64,000 nt of DNA, taken from NCBI GenBank assembly GCA_919901855.1, contig CAKKQC010000010.1, positions 62,001 through 126,000 of the forward strand, in the 5' to 3' direction. The notes under the pieces are model-generated. The model worked only from the letters and a program-made list of their open reading frames with translations. It was not told where the DNA came from and ran no database searches. Made by a program: the position numbers and the translations under genes. Below are positions 34,913 to 43,825 of this stretch, in pieces. Source of the stretch: a bacterium. Its GTDB lineage: Bacteria; Oederibacteriota; CAKKQC01. Positions within the stretch are counted from its first letter, which is position 1. Each line of letters opens with the position of its first letter.

Positions 34913-36652
34913 ATGCGCGCATTCACCATGGTCATCGCCGTGGGGCTCATCGTGAGCGCTCGGGCGGCGGACTCGGCGGAACTGGTCAAGGGCTGGAAGT
35001 TCGCCCTCGGGGACGGGCCGGAGCGGGCGGCCACGGGGTTCGACGACTCGGGCTGGAAGCCCATAGAGGCGGGCAAGCCCTGGGAGCAGGCTGGGTATCC
35101 CGATTACGACGGCTACGCCTGGTACCGGATCAGGGTCCGCGTGCCGGCGGCGTGGAGGAACTCCGAAGCATACCGGGTGAAAAGGGCCCTCCTGCTGTCG
35201 CTGGGGCCGATCGACGACTGCGATCAGACCTTCTTCAACGGAGAGCTCGTGGGCGGGACCGGCAGGATGCCGCCCGAATACGCCTCGGCCTACAATGTCC
35301 CGCGCCGGTACGAGATCGCGGAAAGCCAAGTGAACTGGGACGGCGACAACGTGATCGCGGTCCGGGTCTACGACGGCGGGGGAGCCGGTGGGTTGGTGGG
35401 GGGACCACTGGCCCTGCGCGCGCCCGCGGCGTCCGATTACATCGAGCTGGCCTTCGGGCTGGGGTCGGGCGACGGTTCGTTCCCGGCGGGGAAGCCGATG
35501 GAGATCTCGGTCGAGCTCAGGAACTCTTACGTGAAGGCGGTCGGAGGGAGACTCGCGGTCCGCGTGACGACCGACGACGGGAAGCCGGTCAGGGACTTCG
35601 CGGGAGAGCTGAAGGTTTTGAGAGGCGGGAAGGGGAAGAAGGCGTTCAGCTTCGATCCGCCCGCGCCCGGCATCTACCGCGTGTCCGCGTCGCTCGCCCT
35701 CGGCGGGGGGCTCGAGCCCGTGGAGAAATCGATGAACCTGGGCTACGCGATCACGGCCATCGACGATCCGCTGACGCGCCAGCCGGACTTCCTCGACTTC
35801 TGGGAGCGGACGCTGAAAGAGTTGGCCGCGGTGCCGCCCCAATACAAGGTCACGAAGAGCGGCAAGGATTCGACAGCCGAGGTGGACGTCTTCCTGGTCG
35901 AGATGCGCAGCCTGGGGAACGCCCGGGTGCGCGGGTGGCTCTCGGTGCCCAGGAAGGGCGGGCCGTTCCCGGCAGTGCTCATGGTGCCCGGGCACAGCGC
36001 GAACCAGACGCCGTTCGTGTGGTTCACGGACATGATCGTCTTCTCGTTCAACATCCGGGGGCACGGGAACTCGCAGGACGACGTGAATCCGGGGTTCCCC
36101 GGGTACCTGACTTACGGACTCGAGAGCCCGGACACCTTCATCTACCGCGGCGCGTACGCCGACTGCGTGCGGGCGGTGGACTACCTCGCGTCGCGGCCGG
36201 ACGTGGACCCCCGGCGCATCGGGGTCGAGGGCGGCAGCCAGGGCGGGGCGCTAACGTTCGCGACCGCGGCCCTGGACCGCCGGGTAGCCCTGGCGGCACC
36301 GGACGTGCCGTTCCTGTCCGACTTCGAGAAGTACGTGGACCTCAGCGAATGGCTCGGCAACGAGTGGCGGGGGTTCGCGCGCGACAAGCGGATGACGTTC
36401 CCCGACGTCCTCCGGGTCCTTAGCTACTTCGACATCAAGAACTTCGCGCCCTTGATCACGTGCCCGCTGTTCATGGGCGCCGGGCTCCAGGACCCCACGT
36501 GCCCGCCGCGAATCAACTTCGCGGCCTACAACCAGGTGACCTCGAAGAAGGATTACCGCCTCTACCCCTTCGGCGACCATGGCGGCGGCGGGGACGTCCA
36601 CTGGAAGCTCAAGCACGAGTGGATGCGGCGGCAGTTCGGCCTCGCGCAGTAG
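34913..36652 (+). CDS. CE7-type acetyl xylan esterase with N-terminal galactose-binding-like domain
   Basis: A 579-residue secreted protein (signal peptide 1-18). Residues 25-175 resemble the sugar-binding jelly roll of GH2 enzymes (WKFALGDGP ... YAWYRIRVRVP ... LSLGPIDDCDQTFFNG). After a beta-rich linker comes an alpha/beta hydrolase (about 300-579) with the CE7 oxyanion and nucleophile boxes (NIRGHGNS, GGS442QGGA), a candidate acid in GLQDPTCPP and a histidine near GDHGGGGDVHW. It probably removes acetyl groups from hemicellulose fragments. GGGAGGGG precedes the ATG, 22 nt after tRNA-Ser. Confidence 0.85.
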   Translation: MRAFTMVIAVGLIVSARAADSAELVKGWKFALGDGPERAATGFDDSGWKPIEAGKPWEQAGYPDYDGYAWYRIRVRVPAAWRNSEAYRVKRALLLSLGPIDDCDQTFFNGELVGGTGRMPPEYASAYNVPRRYEIAESQVNWDGDNVIAVRVYDGGGAGGLVGGPLALRAPAASDYIELAFGLGSGDGSFPAGKPMEISVELRNSYVKAVGGRLAVRVTTDDGKPVRDFAGELKVLRGGKGKKAFSFDPPAPGIYRVSASLALGGGLEPVEKSMNLGYAITAIDDPLTRQPDFLDFWERTLKELAAVPPQYKVTKSGKDSTAEVDVFLVEMRSLGNARVRGWLSVPRKGGPFPAVLMVPGHSANQTPFVWFTDMIVFSFNIRGHGNSQDDVNPGFPGYLTYGLESPDTFIYRGAYADCVRAVDYLASRPDVDPRRIGVEGGSQGGALTFATAALDRRVALAAPDVPFLSDFEKYVDLSEWLGNEWRGFARDKRMTFPDVLRVLSYFDIKNFAPLITCPLFMGAGLQDPTCPPRINFAAYNQVTSKKDYRLYPFGDHGGGGDVHWKLKHEWMRRQFGLAQ

Positions 36653-38160
36653 CGTTCCTGCTGGCGGCCGCGGCCCTCGCGGCCGGGGGATGGTTCCTGT
36701 TCCGTCCGCGCGACGACATCGCCTCTTCGCCGCGTCCGTGGGTGAATCACGACGTGGCCCAGCTCCTCGTCCTGGGGCGCCAGTTCGCCGCCGGCGACCG
36801 GCCGTACCTGGACTGGATCGATCCGAACCTGCCCGCGGTCCACGTCGCGTCGCACATGGTGATCCGCCTGGAGCGGGAGACCGGCATCCGGGCCGTGTAC
36901 CTCTACCACGCGGGTGTCTTGCTGCTGGCTCTCCTGGGGTGCTGGGTCCTGGCTGCATTGACCTCGCCGTTGGGGACATGGCGTGCCGTGGCCGTCATCA
37001 CGGCTTACTTGGGCATCGTGTTCTGCCCCACGATTCCGGCGACTTCGGACTTCGGCCAACGGGAGCACATTCTGACGCTCGTCCTCCTGCCGTGGCTGGT
37101 CTGGCGGACAAGACTTGGAGCCGAGCCTTCTCCCGTCCTGCGCGGTCTGCTCGCGTTCCTCCTGGGGTGGTGGGGTGGCGCGAAGCTGGTCTATCTCGCG
37201 GTGCCGCTGGCCGTCGAAGCCCTCCGGTGGCGGACGGGACCGCGGCTGCGGGCCTTGGAAGCGGTCTGCTTCACGGCCGGGCTGGCGGCGTCGGTCGTGC
37301 TCTGCCGGTTCCTGTGGCCGGGGGCCCTGACCGCGTTCGTGACCACGGTCCTCCCGCTCCTGTCACCGACCCGTCCCGGCGCTGCATTCACGATTCCCCT
37401 CCGGGGCTTCCTGGGCCAGCCGCAGTTGCTTACCGGCGCCGCGGGGACCGCCGTGCTCGCGCTCCTGCTCTGGCGGGCCCGGCGGCGCGGGCTGGCGGGG
37501 GCCGCGGAATGCCGGGCTTGGGGCGCGGCAACGGTCGCGGCCGCGATCGCCATGGTCATCCAGCGCAAGGGATTCGCCTACCACGCCATCCCGCTCACGG
37601 GCATCGTCGTGATGGGGGCTATCCTCGCGCTCTGCCGCGTCACTGGCGGCCGGGTGGCGGCGACGGCGGCGGCGGCGTTCGCCGTGCTCTGCTTCGCGTC
37701 CTTCCGGGACCCGGGCCGCTTTGGCCTCGAGGACGTCACCCCGCTCACGGCGCTCGCCCGGCCCGGTGAGGCGGTCATGGTGTGCTCGACCGACGTCCTC
37801 TACTCGCGGGACGCGGACCACCTCGGGCTCCGGTTGGCCGGTCCGTGGGGTATCCACTTCGCGCTCGCGGGCGTCCTGGCGGAGCCGGACCCCGGGCGGC
37901 GGGCGGCCGCGCTGGCCGCCTACCGGGCCCGGATGACGGATTCGATCTCGCGGCTGCACTGCGGACTCGTCCTCGTGCGCGAGGTGCCCGTGCCCGGGTG
38001 CGGCACGCTCGAGGACGCGCTCCGGCCGGCGGGAGGGTTCCTGCCGCCGGGTCCCTGGCGCCGCCTGGCGCCGGCCGACGTCCAGCGCCGGTTCGGCGGG
38101 GATGGGGCGTGGGTGGTCTACCGTAGAGGACCGGGTATTGGGTTACGTGGTGGCATCTAG
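36619..38160 (+). CDS. Polytopic membrane protein, GT-C-like
   Basis: A 513-residue protein with about ten helices and a C-terminal soluble tail of about 120 residues. The motif HDVAQLLVLGRQFAAGDRPYLDWIDPNLP near the N-terminus, split by D and P residues, resembles the first periplasmic loop of GT39/GT83-like sugar transferases, where an acidic residue binds the lipid-linked donor. Start GTG 36619 lies inside the esterase gene (34-nt overlap); no other start leaves the first helix intact. Substrate unknown. Confidence 0.6.
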   Translation: MDAAAVRPRAVAFLLAAAALAAGGWFLFRPRDDIASSPRPWVNHDVAQLLVLGRQFAAGDRPYLDWIDPNLPAVHVASHMVIRLERETGIRAVYLYHAGVLLLALLGCWVLAALTSPLGTWRAVAVITAYLGIVFCPTIPATSDFGQREHILTLVLLPWLVWRTRLGAEPSPVLRGLLAFLLGWWGGAKLVYLAVPLAVEALRWRTGPRLRALEAVCFTAGLAASVVLCRFLWPGALTAFVTTVLPLLSPTRPGAAFTIPLRGFLGQPQLLTGAAGTAVLALLLWRARRRGLAGAAECRAWGAATVAAAIAMVIQRKGFAYHAIPLTGIVVMGAILALCRVTGGRVAATAAAAFAVLCFASFRDPGRFGLEDVTPLTALARPGEAVMVCSTDVLYSRDADHLGLRLAGPWGIHFALAGVLAEPDPGRRAAALAAYRARMTDSISRLHCGLVLVREVPVPGCGTLEDALRPAGGFLPPGPWRRLAPADVQRRFGGDGAWVVYRRGPGIGLRGGI

Positions 38161-38173
38161 TAGAATTCAGGCG

Positions 38174-38401
38174 ATGGCAACGGTCCAGGATCCCAAGTCA
38201 CGCCCCAATCGGCGGCGGTATCTTGAGGCGCTCGCGCGGATGAGTCCCGAGGACAAGCTGCGCAAGGCCTTCGAGCTCACGTCGTTCTGCCGGGCGCTCC
38301 TGGCGGCAGGCCTGGCGTCCACCTTTCCCGGCCTCTCGGAGGAGGAGCGCCGTCGGCTGTACCTGGTCCGGCTGGACCGATGTCACAACAAGACCTTCTG
38401 A
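38174..38401 (+). CDS. Small protein paired with a nucleotidyltransferase (antitoxin-like)
   Basis: A 75-residue basic protein with a core MSPEDKLRKAFELTSFCRAL and a C-terminal LDRCHNK. Small proteins of this pattern occur directly upstream of DUF6036-like nucleotidyltransferases in cyanobacteria and other phyla, as here (22-nt overlap). It may be the antitoxin or regulator of that pair. TAGAAT (38161-38166) ends 7 nt before the ATG, suggesting its own leaderless promoter. Function is inferred from context only. Confidence 0.6.
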   Translation: MATVQDPKSRPNRRRYLEALARMSPEDKLRKAFELTSFCRALLAAGLASTFPGLSEEERRRLYLVRLDRCHNKTF

Positions 38402-38946
38402 TCGCCGTCGTCCGATTCCTGGAAGCGGATCGCCAGCGCTACCTGATCACGGGCTCGATCGCGTCGAGCTTGCTGGGTGAACCGCGGGCGACGCACGACA
38501 TCGACCTCGTCGTGGCCATGACGCCGGAGGCCGTGCTCCGGCTCGCGACCGCCTTCCCGCCGCCCCGGTACTACCTGGATCCGGAGGCGGCCCGCGACGC
38601 GACGCTCCGCCGCGGGATGTTCAACCTGCTCGATTCGGAGGAGGGGGACAAGGTGGATTTCTGGATGCTTCGCGACGAGGCGTTCGACCAATCGTGCATG
38701 AGTCGCCGCGTGGTCGTGGAGGCCTTCGGCGTCCGGCTCTGGGTGGCCAGCGCGGAGGACCTGGTGCTGGCCAAACTGCGGTGGTCGGTCCAGTCGGGGG
38801 GGAGCGAACGTCAATGGCAGGATGCCTTGGGGGTGTTCGATCTCCAGCGCTCCCGTCTCGATCTCTCCTACATGCGGACCTGGGCGGACACGCTGGGAGT
38901 CCGCGCCCTTCTCGACCGGCTCGAATCCGGCTCCGCGCCGGACTGA
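38380..38946 (+). CDS. Nucleotidyltransferase-fold protein (DUF6036/AbiEii-like)
   Basis: A 188-residue protein with a minimal nucleotidyltransferase core: G25-S26 in ITGSIASSLLGEPRATHD, then D40-x-D42 (HDIDLVV) and a third carboxylate likely in DKVDFWM. The C-terminal part (SAEDLVLAKLRW) is typical of DUF6036/AbiEii-like proteins, several of which are toxins of type IV systems that modify tRNA ends or block growth. It overlaps the small upstream gene by 22 nt. The pair would form a toxin-antitoxin-like unit; this has not been shown for this family member. Confidence 0.7.
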   Translation: MSQQDLLIAVVRFLEADRQRYLITGSIASSLLGEPRATHDIDLVVAMTPEAVLRLATAFPPPRYYLDPEAARDATLRRGMFNLLDSEEGDKVDFWMLRDEAFDQSCMSRRVVVEAFGVRLWVASAEDLVLAKLRWSVQSGGSERQWQDALGVFDLQRSRLDLSYMRTWADTLGVRALLDRLESGSAPD

Positions 38947-38960
38947 CCTCGCGGGACGTG

Positions 38961-41477
38961 ATGTCGATAGGATCCGGGGCCGTCCGTCCGCTTGCGTCGG
39001 CGGTGTTCGTGGCGGCGGCGCTGAACGGCGTCGCTCTCGGCATGGCGCCAGCGTGGCGGGATCCCGCGCAGCCCATCGACCGGCGCGTCGCCGACCTCGT
39101 CGCGCGGATGACGGTCGAGGAGAAGATCGCGCAGATGGGCACGGACGCCCCCGCCATCCCGCGGCTGGGCGTGCCCGCGTACAACTGGGCGGGGGAATGC
39201 GTGCACGGGATCGTGGCCGAGGGCGCGTCGATCTTCCCGCAGGCGATCGCGCTGGGGGCGAGCTGGGACCCGGACCTCGTTCATGCGGCCGCGGAGGCGA
39301 TGGGCGACGAGGCGCGGGTCCTGCACCGCCGGGGCCGAACCGGTCTCACGTTCTTCAGCCCCGTGCTGAATCTCGCGCGGGACCCGCGCTGGGGGCGCGT
39401 GCAGGAATCGTACGGCGAGGATCCCCTCCTCGCCGGCCGGCTCGGGGCCGCCTTCGTCCGGGGGCTGCAGGGCGGCGACCGGGCGCGTCCGAAGGCCCTC
39501 GCGATCGTCAAGCACCTGGCCGTCTACAGCGACGAGATCCACCGGCATACGGGCTCGGCGACCGTGAGCGAGGACACCCTCCGCCGCTACTACCTCCCCC
39601 AGTTCGCGGCCGCGATCCGCGACGCCGGAGCGGGCGGGGTCATGTGCGCGTACAACGCGGTCAACGGGACGCCGTGCTGCGCCTCGGAGAAGCTCCTCAC
39701 GGGCGTGCTGCGGGACGAATGGAAGTTCGACGGGTTCGTGGTCTCGGACTGCGGAGCCATAGACGATCTCGTGGGTGGCCACGGCTGGCGGTCGAACCTG
39801 CCCGAGGCGGCGGGGACCGCGGTTAAGGCCGGGTGCGACCTCGACTGCGGGACGACGTTCGCGAAGGCCCTGCCCGTGGCGCTGCGGCGGGAATACATCT
39901 CGCCGGCGGATTTTGACCGGGCGGTGGGAAGGCTGATGCGGGCCCGGTTCCGGCTCGGGCTCTTCGACCCGCCGGAACGGAGCCCGTTCCGCTCGATCCC
40001 CGACGGCGCCGTCGACAGTCCCGCCCATCGCGCCCTCGCTCTGCGGGCGGCCCGCGAGGGACAAGTGCTTCTGGCCAACCCCGGCGGCATGCTCCCGTTC
40101 CCGGCCACGCTCACCTCGGTGGCCGTAATCGGGCCGAGCGCGGCGGTGAAGCGGTTGGGCGACTACAGCGGCTGGTTCACGCGGGTCGTGACCCCGCTGG
40201 CGGGGCTCCGGGCCGTTCTCCCTCCGTCCGTCACGATCCGCCATGCCAGGGGGTGCGAGATATCGCGCCGGACGCCGGTGTCGGCGGAGTCCTTCACGAC
40301 GGATCCGTCGCGGCCCGGCCGCCGGGGTGTGTTCGCGGAGTGGTTCGCGAACGGCGATCTGGCGGGCGCACCGGTGTCCCGGCGCGAGGCGGTGGTCGGG
40401 TTCTCGCGGTCCCGGGACGGCCTCCCCGTGACCCCGGGGCGGGACGGCATCTCCGCGCGCTGGAAGTGCTGGATCGTGCCGCCGGCCACCCGTACGTATC
40501 GCCTTTCCGTGACCGCGCCCGGCCGGGTGCGGATGTGGTTCGACGGGAAGCGCGTCGTGGACCAGTGGATGGAGCGGCCGCCGACCACGGATACGGCCAC
40601 GGTGGCCATGCAGGCCGGCATTCCACGCCGCCTCGACCTCGAGTGGGCGAGCGCAGACCCGGATGCCGGGCTCGAGTTCGGGTGGGATGTCGAGCCGGAC
40701 CGGGCACTGTTGGAGGAAGCGGTGGCCGCGGCGCGGGCCTCCGACGCCGTAGTTCTCGTCGTGGGGACGGACCGGTACACGGAGAACGAGGGGGGCGACC
40801 GCGAAACGCTTGACCTGCCGGGCGACCAGGCGATGCTCATCCGCGCCGTCGTGGAGGCCAACCCGAGGACCGTGGTCGTGCTCGAGTGCGGGGGGCCCGT
40901 GAACCTCGACTGGGCGGCGTCCGGCGCGCCGCCCGCCGTCCTGCAGGCGTGGTTCCCGGGGGAGGAGGGCGGCACCGCGATCGCGGAGGTCCTGACGGGC
41001 AAGGTCAATCCGTCGGGGCGCCTGCCCCTCACGTGGTACGAATCGGCGGATGACCTCCCGCCCATGGAGGATTACGAGCCCGCGCACGGCCGCACGTACA
41101 TGCACGCCAAGGCGCCGGTGAGGTTCCCGTTCGGGTTTGGGCTGAGCTACACGGAGTTCACGTACGCGAACCTCCGGGTCTCGCCGGTCCCCCTCCCCGC
41201 CGGATCGCCGCTCACGGCCGAGGCTGACATCACGAACTCAGGGGTGCGGGACGGCGACGAGGTCGTCCAGGCCTACGTGTCGGCTCCGGGCCCCGGGCGT
41301 CCCGTCCGGGCTCTCGCGGACTTCGCCCGGGTCTCGCTCAAGCCCGGGGAGACGAAGACCGTCACGCTGACGGTTCCGGCGGCGGCGCTCGACGTGCCCG
41401 GCACGTGGCATCTCATGGTGGGGCCGGACTCCTCGACCGGTCTCGTCGAGTCCTTCGAGGTTTCCCCGGCCCGCTAG
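38961..41477 (+). CDS. Family 3 glycoside hydrolase with inserted PA14 domain
   Basis: An 838-residue beta-glucosidase/beta-xylosidase-type enzyme with a signal peptide (about 1-25). Domain order: GH3 barrel (35-330; nucleophile D263 in FVVSDCGAI), GH3 C-terminal sandwich split by a PA14-like insertion (about 440-570, FAEWFANGDLAG ... RVRMWFDGKRVVDQW), then a fibronectin-III-like tail (ADITNSGVRDGDEVVQAYVS). PA14 insertions shape the substrate pocket in beta-glucosidases acting on oligosaccharides. Starts GTG 38958 and ATG 38961 are nearly equal. Its stop lies 12 nt from the convergent GH130 gene. Confidence 0.92.
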   Translation: MSIGSGAVRPLASAVFVAAALNGVALGMAPAWRDPAQPIDRRVADLVARMTVEEKIAQMGTDAPAIPRLGVPAYNWAGECVHGIVAEGASIFPQAIALGASWDPDLVHAAAEAMGDEARVLHRRGRTGLTFFSPVLNLARDPRWGRVQESYGEDPLLAGRLGAAFVRGLQGGDRARPKALAIVKHLAVYSDEIHRHTGSATVSEDTLRRYYLPQFAAAIRDAGAGGVMCAYNAVNGTPCCASEKLLTGVLRDEWKFDGFVVSDCGAIDDLVGGHGWRSNLPEAAGTAVKAGCDLDCGTTFAKALPVALRREYISPADFDRAVGRLMRARFRLGLFDPPERSPFRSIPDGAVDSPAHRALALRAAREGQVLLANPGGMLPFPATLTSVAVIGPSAAVKRLGDYSGWFTRVVTPLAGLRAVLPPSVTIRHARGCEISRRTPVSAESFTTDPSRPGRRGVFAEWFANGDLAGAPVSRREAVVGFSRSRDGLPVTPGRDGISARWKCWIVPPATRTYRLSVTAPGRVRMWFDGKRVVDQWMERPPTTDTATVAMQAGIPRRLDLEWASADPDAGLEFGWDVEPDRALLEEAVAAARASDAVVLVVGTDRYTENEGGDRETLDLPGDQAMLIRAVVEANPRTVVVLECGGPVNLDWAASGAPPAVLQAWFPGEEGGTAIAEVLTGKVNPSGRLPLTWYESADDLPPMEDYEPAHGRTYMHAKAPVRFPFGFGLSYTEFTYANLRVSPVPLPAGSPLTAEADITNSGVRDGDEVVQAYVSAPGPGRPVRALADFARVSLKPGETKTVTLTVPAAALDVPGTWHLMVGPDSSTGLVESFEVSPAR

Positions 41478-41489
41478 CCACCCCCGCCG

Positions 41490-42416
41490 CTACATGCTGT
41501 TCTTCTTGATGAAGGAGACGAGGTCGCGGAGCCTGGCGTGCGCGAGCCCGACGACGGTGTCGGCGGCGCCGTAGTACATGGCCAGCTCGCCCGTCTTCTC
41601 GTCTAGGATCGCGGCGTTCGGAAAGACGACGTTGGGCACGTCGCCCGCGATCTCGTAGAGCTCGGTGGGCGCGAGCAGGTACGGGGCGGTCCGGTACTTG
41701 ACCTTCCACGGCCGCTCCCGGTCCAGGATCGCGCCGAAGGCGCAGTAGACCATGCCGGAGCAGGTCTGGCGGACGCCGTGGTAGATGAGCAGCCAGCCGT
41801 CCGCGATCTCGATGGGCGCCGGCCCGGCCCCGATCTTGGTGCCCTGCCAGTACCCGGTCGCCTGCATGACGGCGCGGTGATTCCCCCAATGGATCAGGTC
41901 CGGGCTCTCGGCGTAGTAGATGTCGCCGAAGGGCGTATGGCCCTTGTCGCTCGGCCGGTGGAGCGTCGCGAACTTGCCGCGGATCTTGCGCGGGAAGAGG
42001 ACGGCGTTGCGATTGTAGGGCAGCATGACGGGGCAGATCTGGCGGAACCGCTTGAAATCGCGGGTGACGCCGAGCCCGATGCACGGGCCCGCGGCGGGGT
42101 AGTAGCACCACGTCACGTAGTAGTCCCGCCCCATCTGCGTCACGCGGGGGTCGTACCCGAACCCGGACGTCCCGCTGTCGGGCAGCCAGCCGGTCATGGT
42201 CACGCGCCCGGGGTTGATGTCCCACGAGATTCCGTCGCGGCTGAACCCGGCGTGGATTTCGGAGTTGCCCGCCTGGGTGTCGACGCGGAAGACGCCGGCG
42301 AAGCGGTCGCGGAAGGGCACGACCGCGCTGTTGAAGATCGAGTTGGAGCCGGGGACGGCCCGGGACGTGATGATGGGGTTGCCGGCGTATCGGGTGAATA
42401 CGGTCTCGTTGGCCAT
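41490..42416 (-). CDS. Family 130 glycoside phosphorylase-like protein
   Basis: A 308-residue cytosolic five-bladed propeller without signal peptide. It shows the GH130 patterns FNSAVVPFRDRFAGVFRVD, the catalytic-region GFSRDGISWDI, YDPRVTQMGRDYYVTWCYY and a late YGAADTVVGLA. Most GH130 enzymes phosphorolyse beta-mannosides such as mannosyl-glucose or mannosyl-GlcNAc; the subgroup here was not assigned. A good AGGGAGGT ribosome site lies just before the ATG. It is the last gene of a minus-strand group, separated from the MFS gene by a long inverted repeat. Confidence 0.85.
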   Translation of the reverse strand: MANETVFTRYAGNPIITSRAVPGSNSIFNSAVVPFRDRFAGVFRVDTQAGNSEIHAGFSRDGISWDINPGRVTMTGWLPDSGTSGFGYDPRVTQMGRDYYVTWCYYPAAGPCIGLGVTRDFKRFRQICPVMLPYNRNAVLFPRKIRGKFATLHRPSDKGHTPFGDIYYAESPDLIHWGNHRAVMQATGYWQGTKIGAGPAPIEIADGWLLIYHGVRQTCSGMVYCAFGAILDRERPWKVKYRTAPYLLAPTELYEIAGDVPNVVFPNAAILDEKTGELAMYYGAADTVVGLAHARLRDLVSFIKKNSM

Positions 42417-42428
42417 TTGGACCTCCCT

Positions 42429-42513
42429 GGGGACGTACGTGAAATTGTGAAATTCTCCGTCGAGCTTACGATACCAGCCCTTCGGAGAATTTCACAATTT
42501 CACGTACGTCCCC
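42429..42513. repeat. 31-bp perfect inverted repeat (REP/MITE-like)
   Basis: The arms 42429-42459 and 42483-42513 are perfectly complementary over 31 bp, with a 23-nt spacer; both begin (reading inwards) GGGGACGTACGTGAAATT. Unlike the GC-rich surroundings, the arms are rich in A and T. The element fills the space between the MFS stop and the GH130 ribosome site and supplies the last codons and stop of the MFS gene (right arm, 42500-42513). It could be a REP/REPIN-type or miniature transposable element, or an mRNA hairpin that controls GH130 output. Confidence 0.85.
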
Positions 42514-43813
42514 TGGCGTGCTCGCGGAGGTCCATGGCGACCTGGAGGGCGAGGGCGGTGGAGAAGAAGGCGAGCATCATGACGAACGGGGCCCGGGGGT
42601 TGTGGACGTACAGGGCACCCGCGATAGCGGGCGCGGGCGCCGTCATGACCATGAAAAGGACGTTGGCGAGGGCCGTGATCCGGGGCCGCTCGTCGTCCCG
42701 CATCTGGTTCGCCCAGTAGGTGTTGGCCGTGGACCACAGGATGCCGAAGCCGAGGCCCTCGGCCACCATGGCGCCCATGACGATCCAGAGCGCGCCGGCG
42801 GGGGCCAGGACGATCGCGAGCAGGTAGGTCATCCGTAAGCCCAGCCCGAGGTAGAAGAACCGGTGGATGCGCGCGAGCCGGATCATGGGATTGATGAAGA
42901 CTAGGGCCGCGACCACCATCGCGCTGTTGATGAGCGGCAGGACCGAGATCCGGGCCTTGTCGAGCGCGAGCCCCCGGGGGTCGGTGAGGTAGAGATAGCC
43001 GTAGGTGAACCCGACGACGATGGCCATCCGCATCAGGAGCTGGTAGAAGAACATGAGCCGCAGGACCGGGCGGGCCAGGATCGTGCGGAACGCGTGGCCG
43101 TGGCCGTGCAGGAGGCCGCGGAGTCCCGCCCGGCGCACCCGCCGCGCGGCGTGGCCTGGTGTCCGGTCCTTGACGGTCCGCCACCGGATCGCGATCCCGG
43201 TGATCATGAGGGCCGCGCCGAAGACGAAGATGCCCCGGACCGTGTTCGAGACGCCCCAGGCGCGGACCAGGGGGGCGCCAAGCGGGACCAGCAGGCCGCC
43301 GCCCATGAAGTTCAGGCCGCCGAGGGCGAACAGGAACGGCCGGCGCGCGCGCGGCGTGCCCGAGAGGAGGAGCGAGATCCAGGCCGGGACCACGACCCAC
43401 TGGAAGCCCTCGACGCAGGCGCCCGCGAGGAAGCCCGTGTAGCTGGTGGCGGTCGCGTAACAGATCATGGCCGTCGGCCAGAGGCACAGGTCGAGGAAGA
43501 CGAGCGCGCGCTTCCAGCCGATCCGGTCCGCGATCCAGCCGCCGCAGAACGAGCCCGCGATCTGGAACAGGACCTGGGTGGAGCTGATCGTCCCGATCTC
43601 GATCTCGGAGAGCCCCTGCTCCCGCATGAAGATGCGCAGGTACACGACGGAGAACGCGGTCGGCAGGGTCCAGAAGAAGGACGTGAGCGCCAGGATCTGG
43701 GCGTTGCGCGAGAGCCCGCGGAACTGGGTGCCGATGCCCCGGAGGCGGTCGGCGACGTGCCCGGGGACCCGGACGGTGGCCCAGGAGACCAGATCGAGCA
43801 GGGGGGAGAACAA
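42500..43813 (-). CDS. MFS transporter (sugar-type, unassigned)
   Basis: A 437-residue, 12-helix major facilitator (SFFWTLPTAFSVVYLRIFM first helix; DRIGWKRALVFLD loop-2 motif). Its place between a sulfatase and a GH130 phosphorylase suggests uptake of an oligosaccharide, by inference. The only usable upstream start is TTG 43813, 12 nt after the sulfatase stop, which fits translational coupling. The last four codons and the TGA lie inside the inverted repeat, so the natural C-terminus may have been changed by its insertion. Confidence 0.8.
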   Translation of the reverse strand: MFSPLLDLVSWATVRVPGHVADRLRGIGTQFRGLSRNAQILALTSFFWTLPTAFSVVYLRIFMREQGLSEIEIGTISSTQVLFQIAGSFCGGWIADRIGWKRALVFLDLCLWPTAMICYATATSYTGFLAGACVEGFQWVVVPAWISLLLSGTPRARRPFLFALGGLNFMGGGLLVPLGAPLVRAWGVSNTVRGIFVFGAALMITGIAIRWRTVKDRTPGHAARRVRRAGLRGLLHGHGHAFRTILARPVLRLMFFYQLLMRMAIVVGFTYGYLYLTDPRGLALDKARISVLPLINSAMVVAALVFINPMIRLARIHRFFYLGLGLRMTYLLAIVLAPAGALWIVMGAMVAEGLGFGILWSTANTYWANQMRDDERPRITALANVLFMVMTAPAPAIAGALYVHNPRAPFVMMLAFFSTALALQVAMDLREHARGRT

Positions 43814-43825
43814 GGGCGGGGGGCC

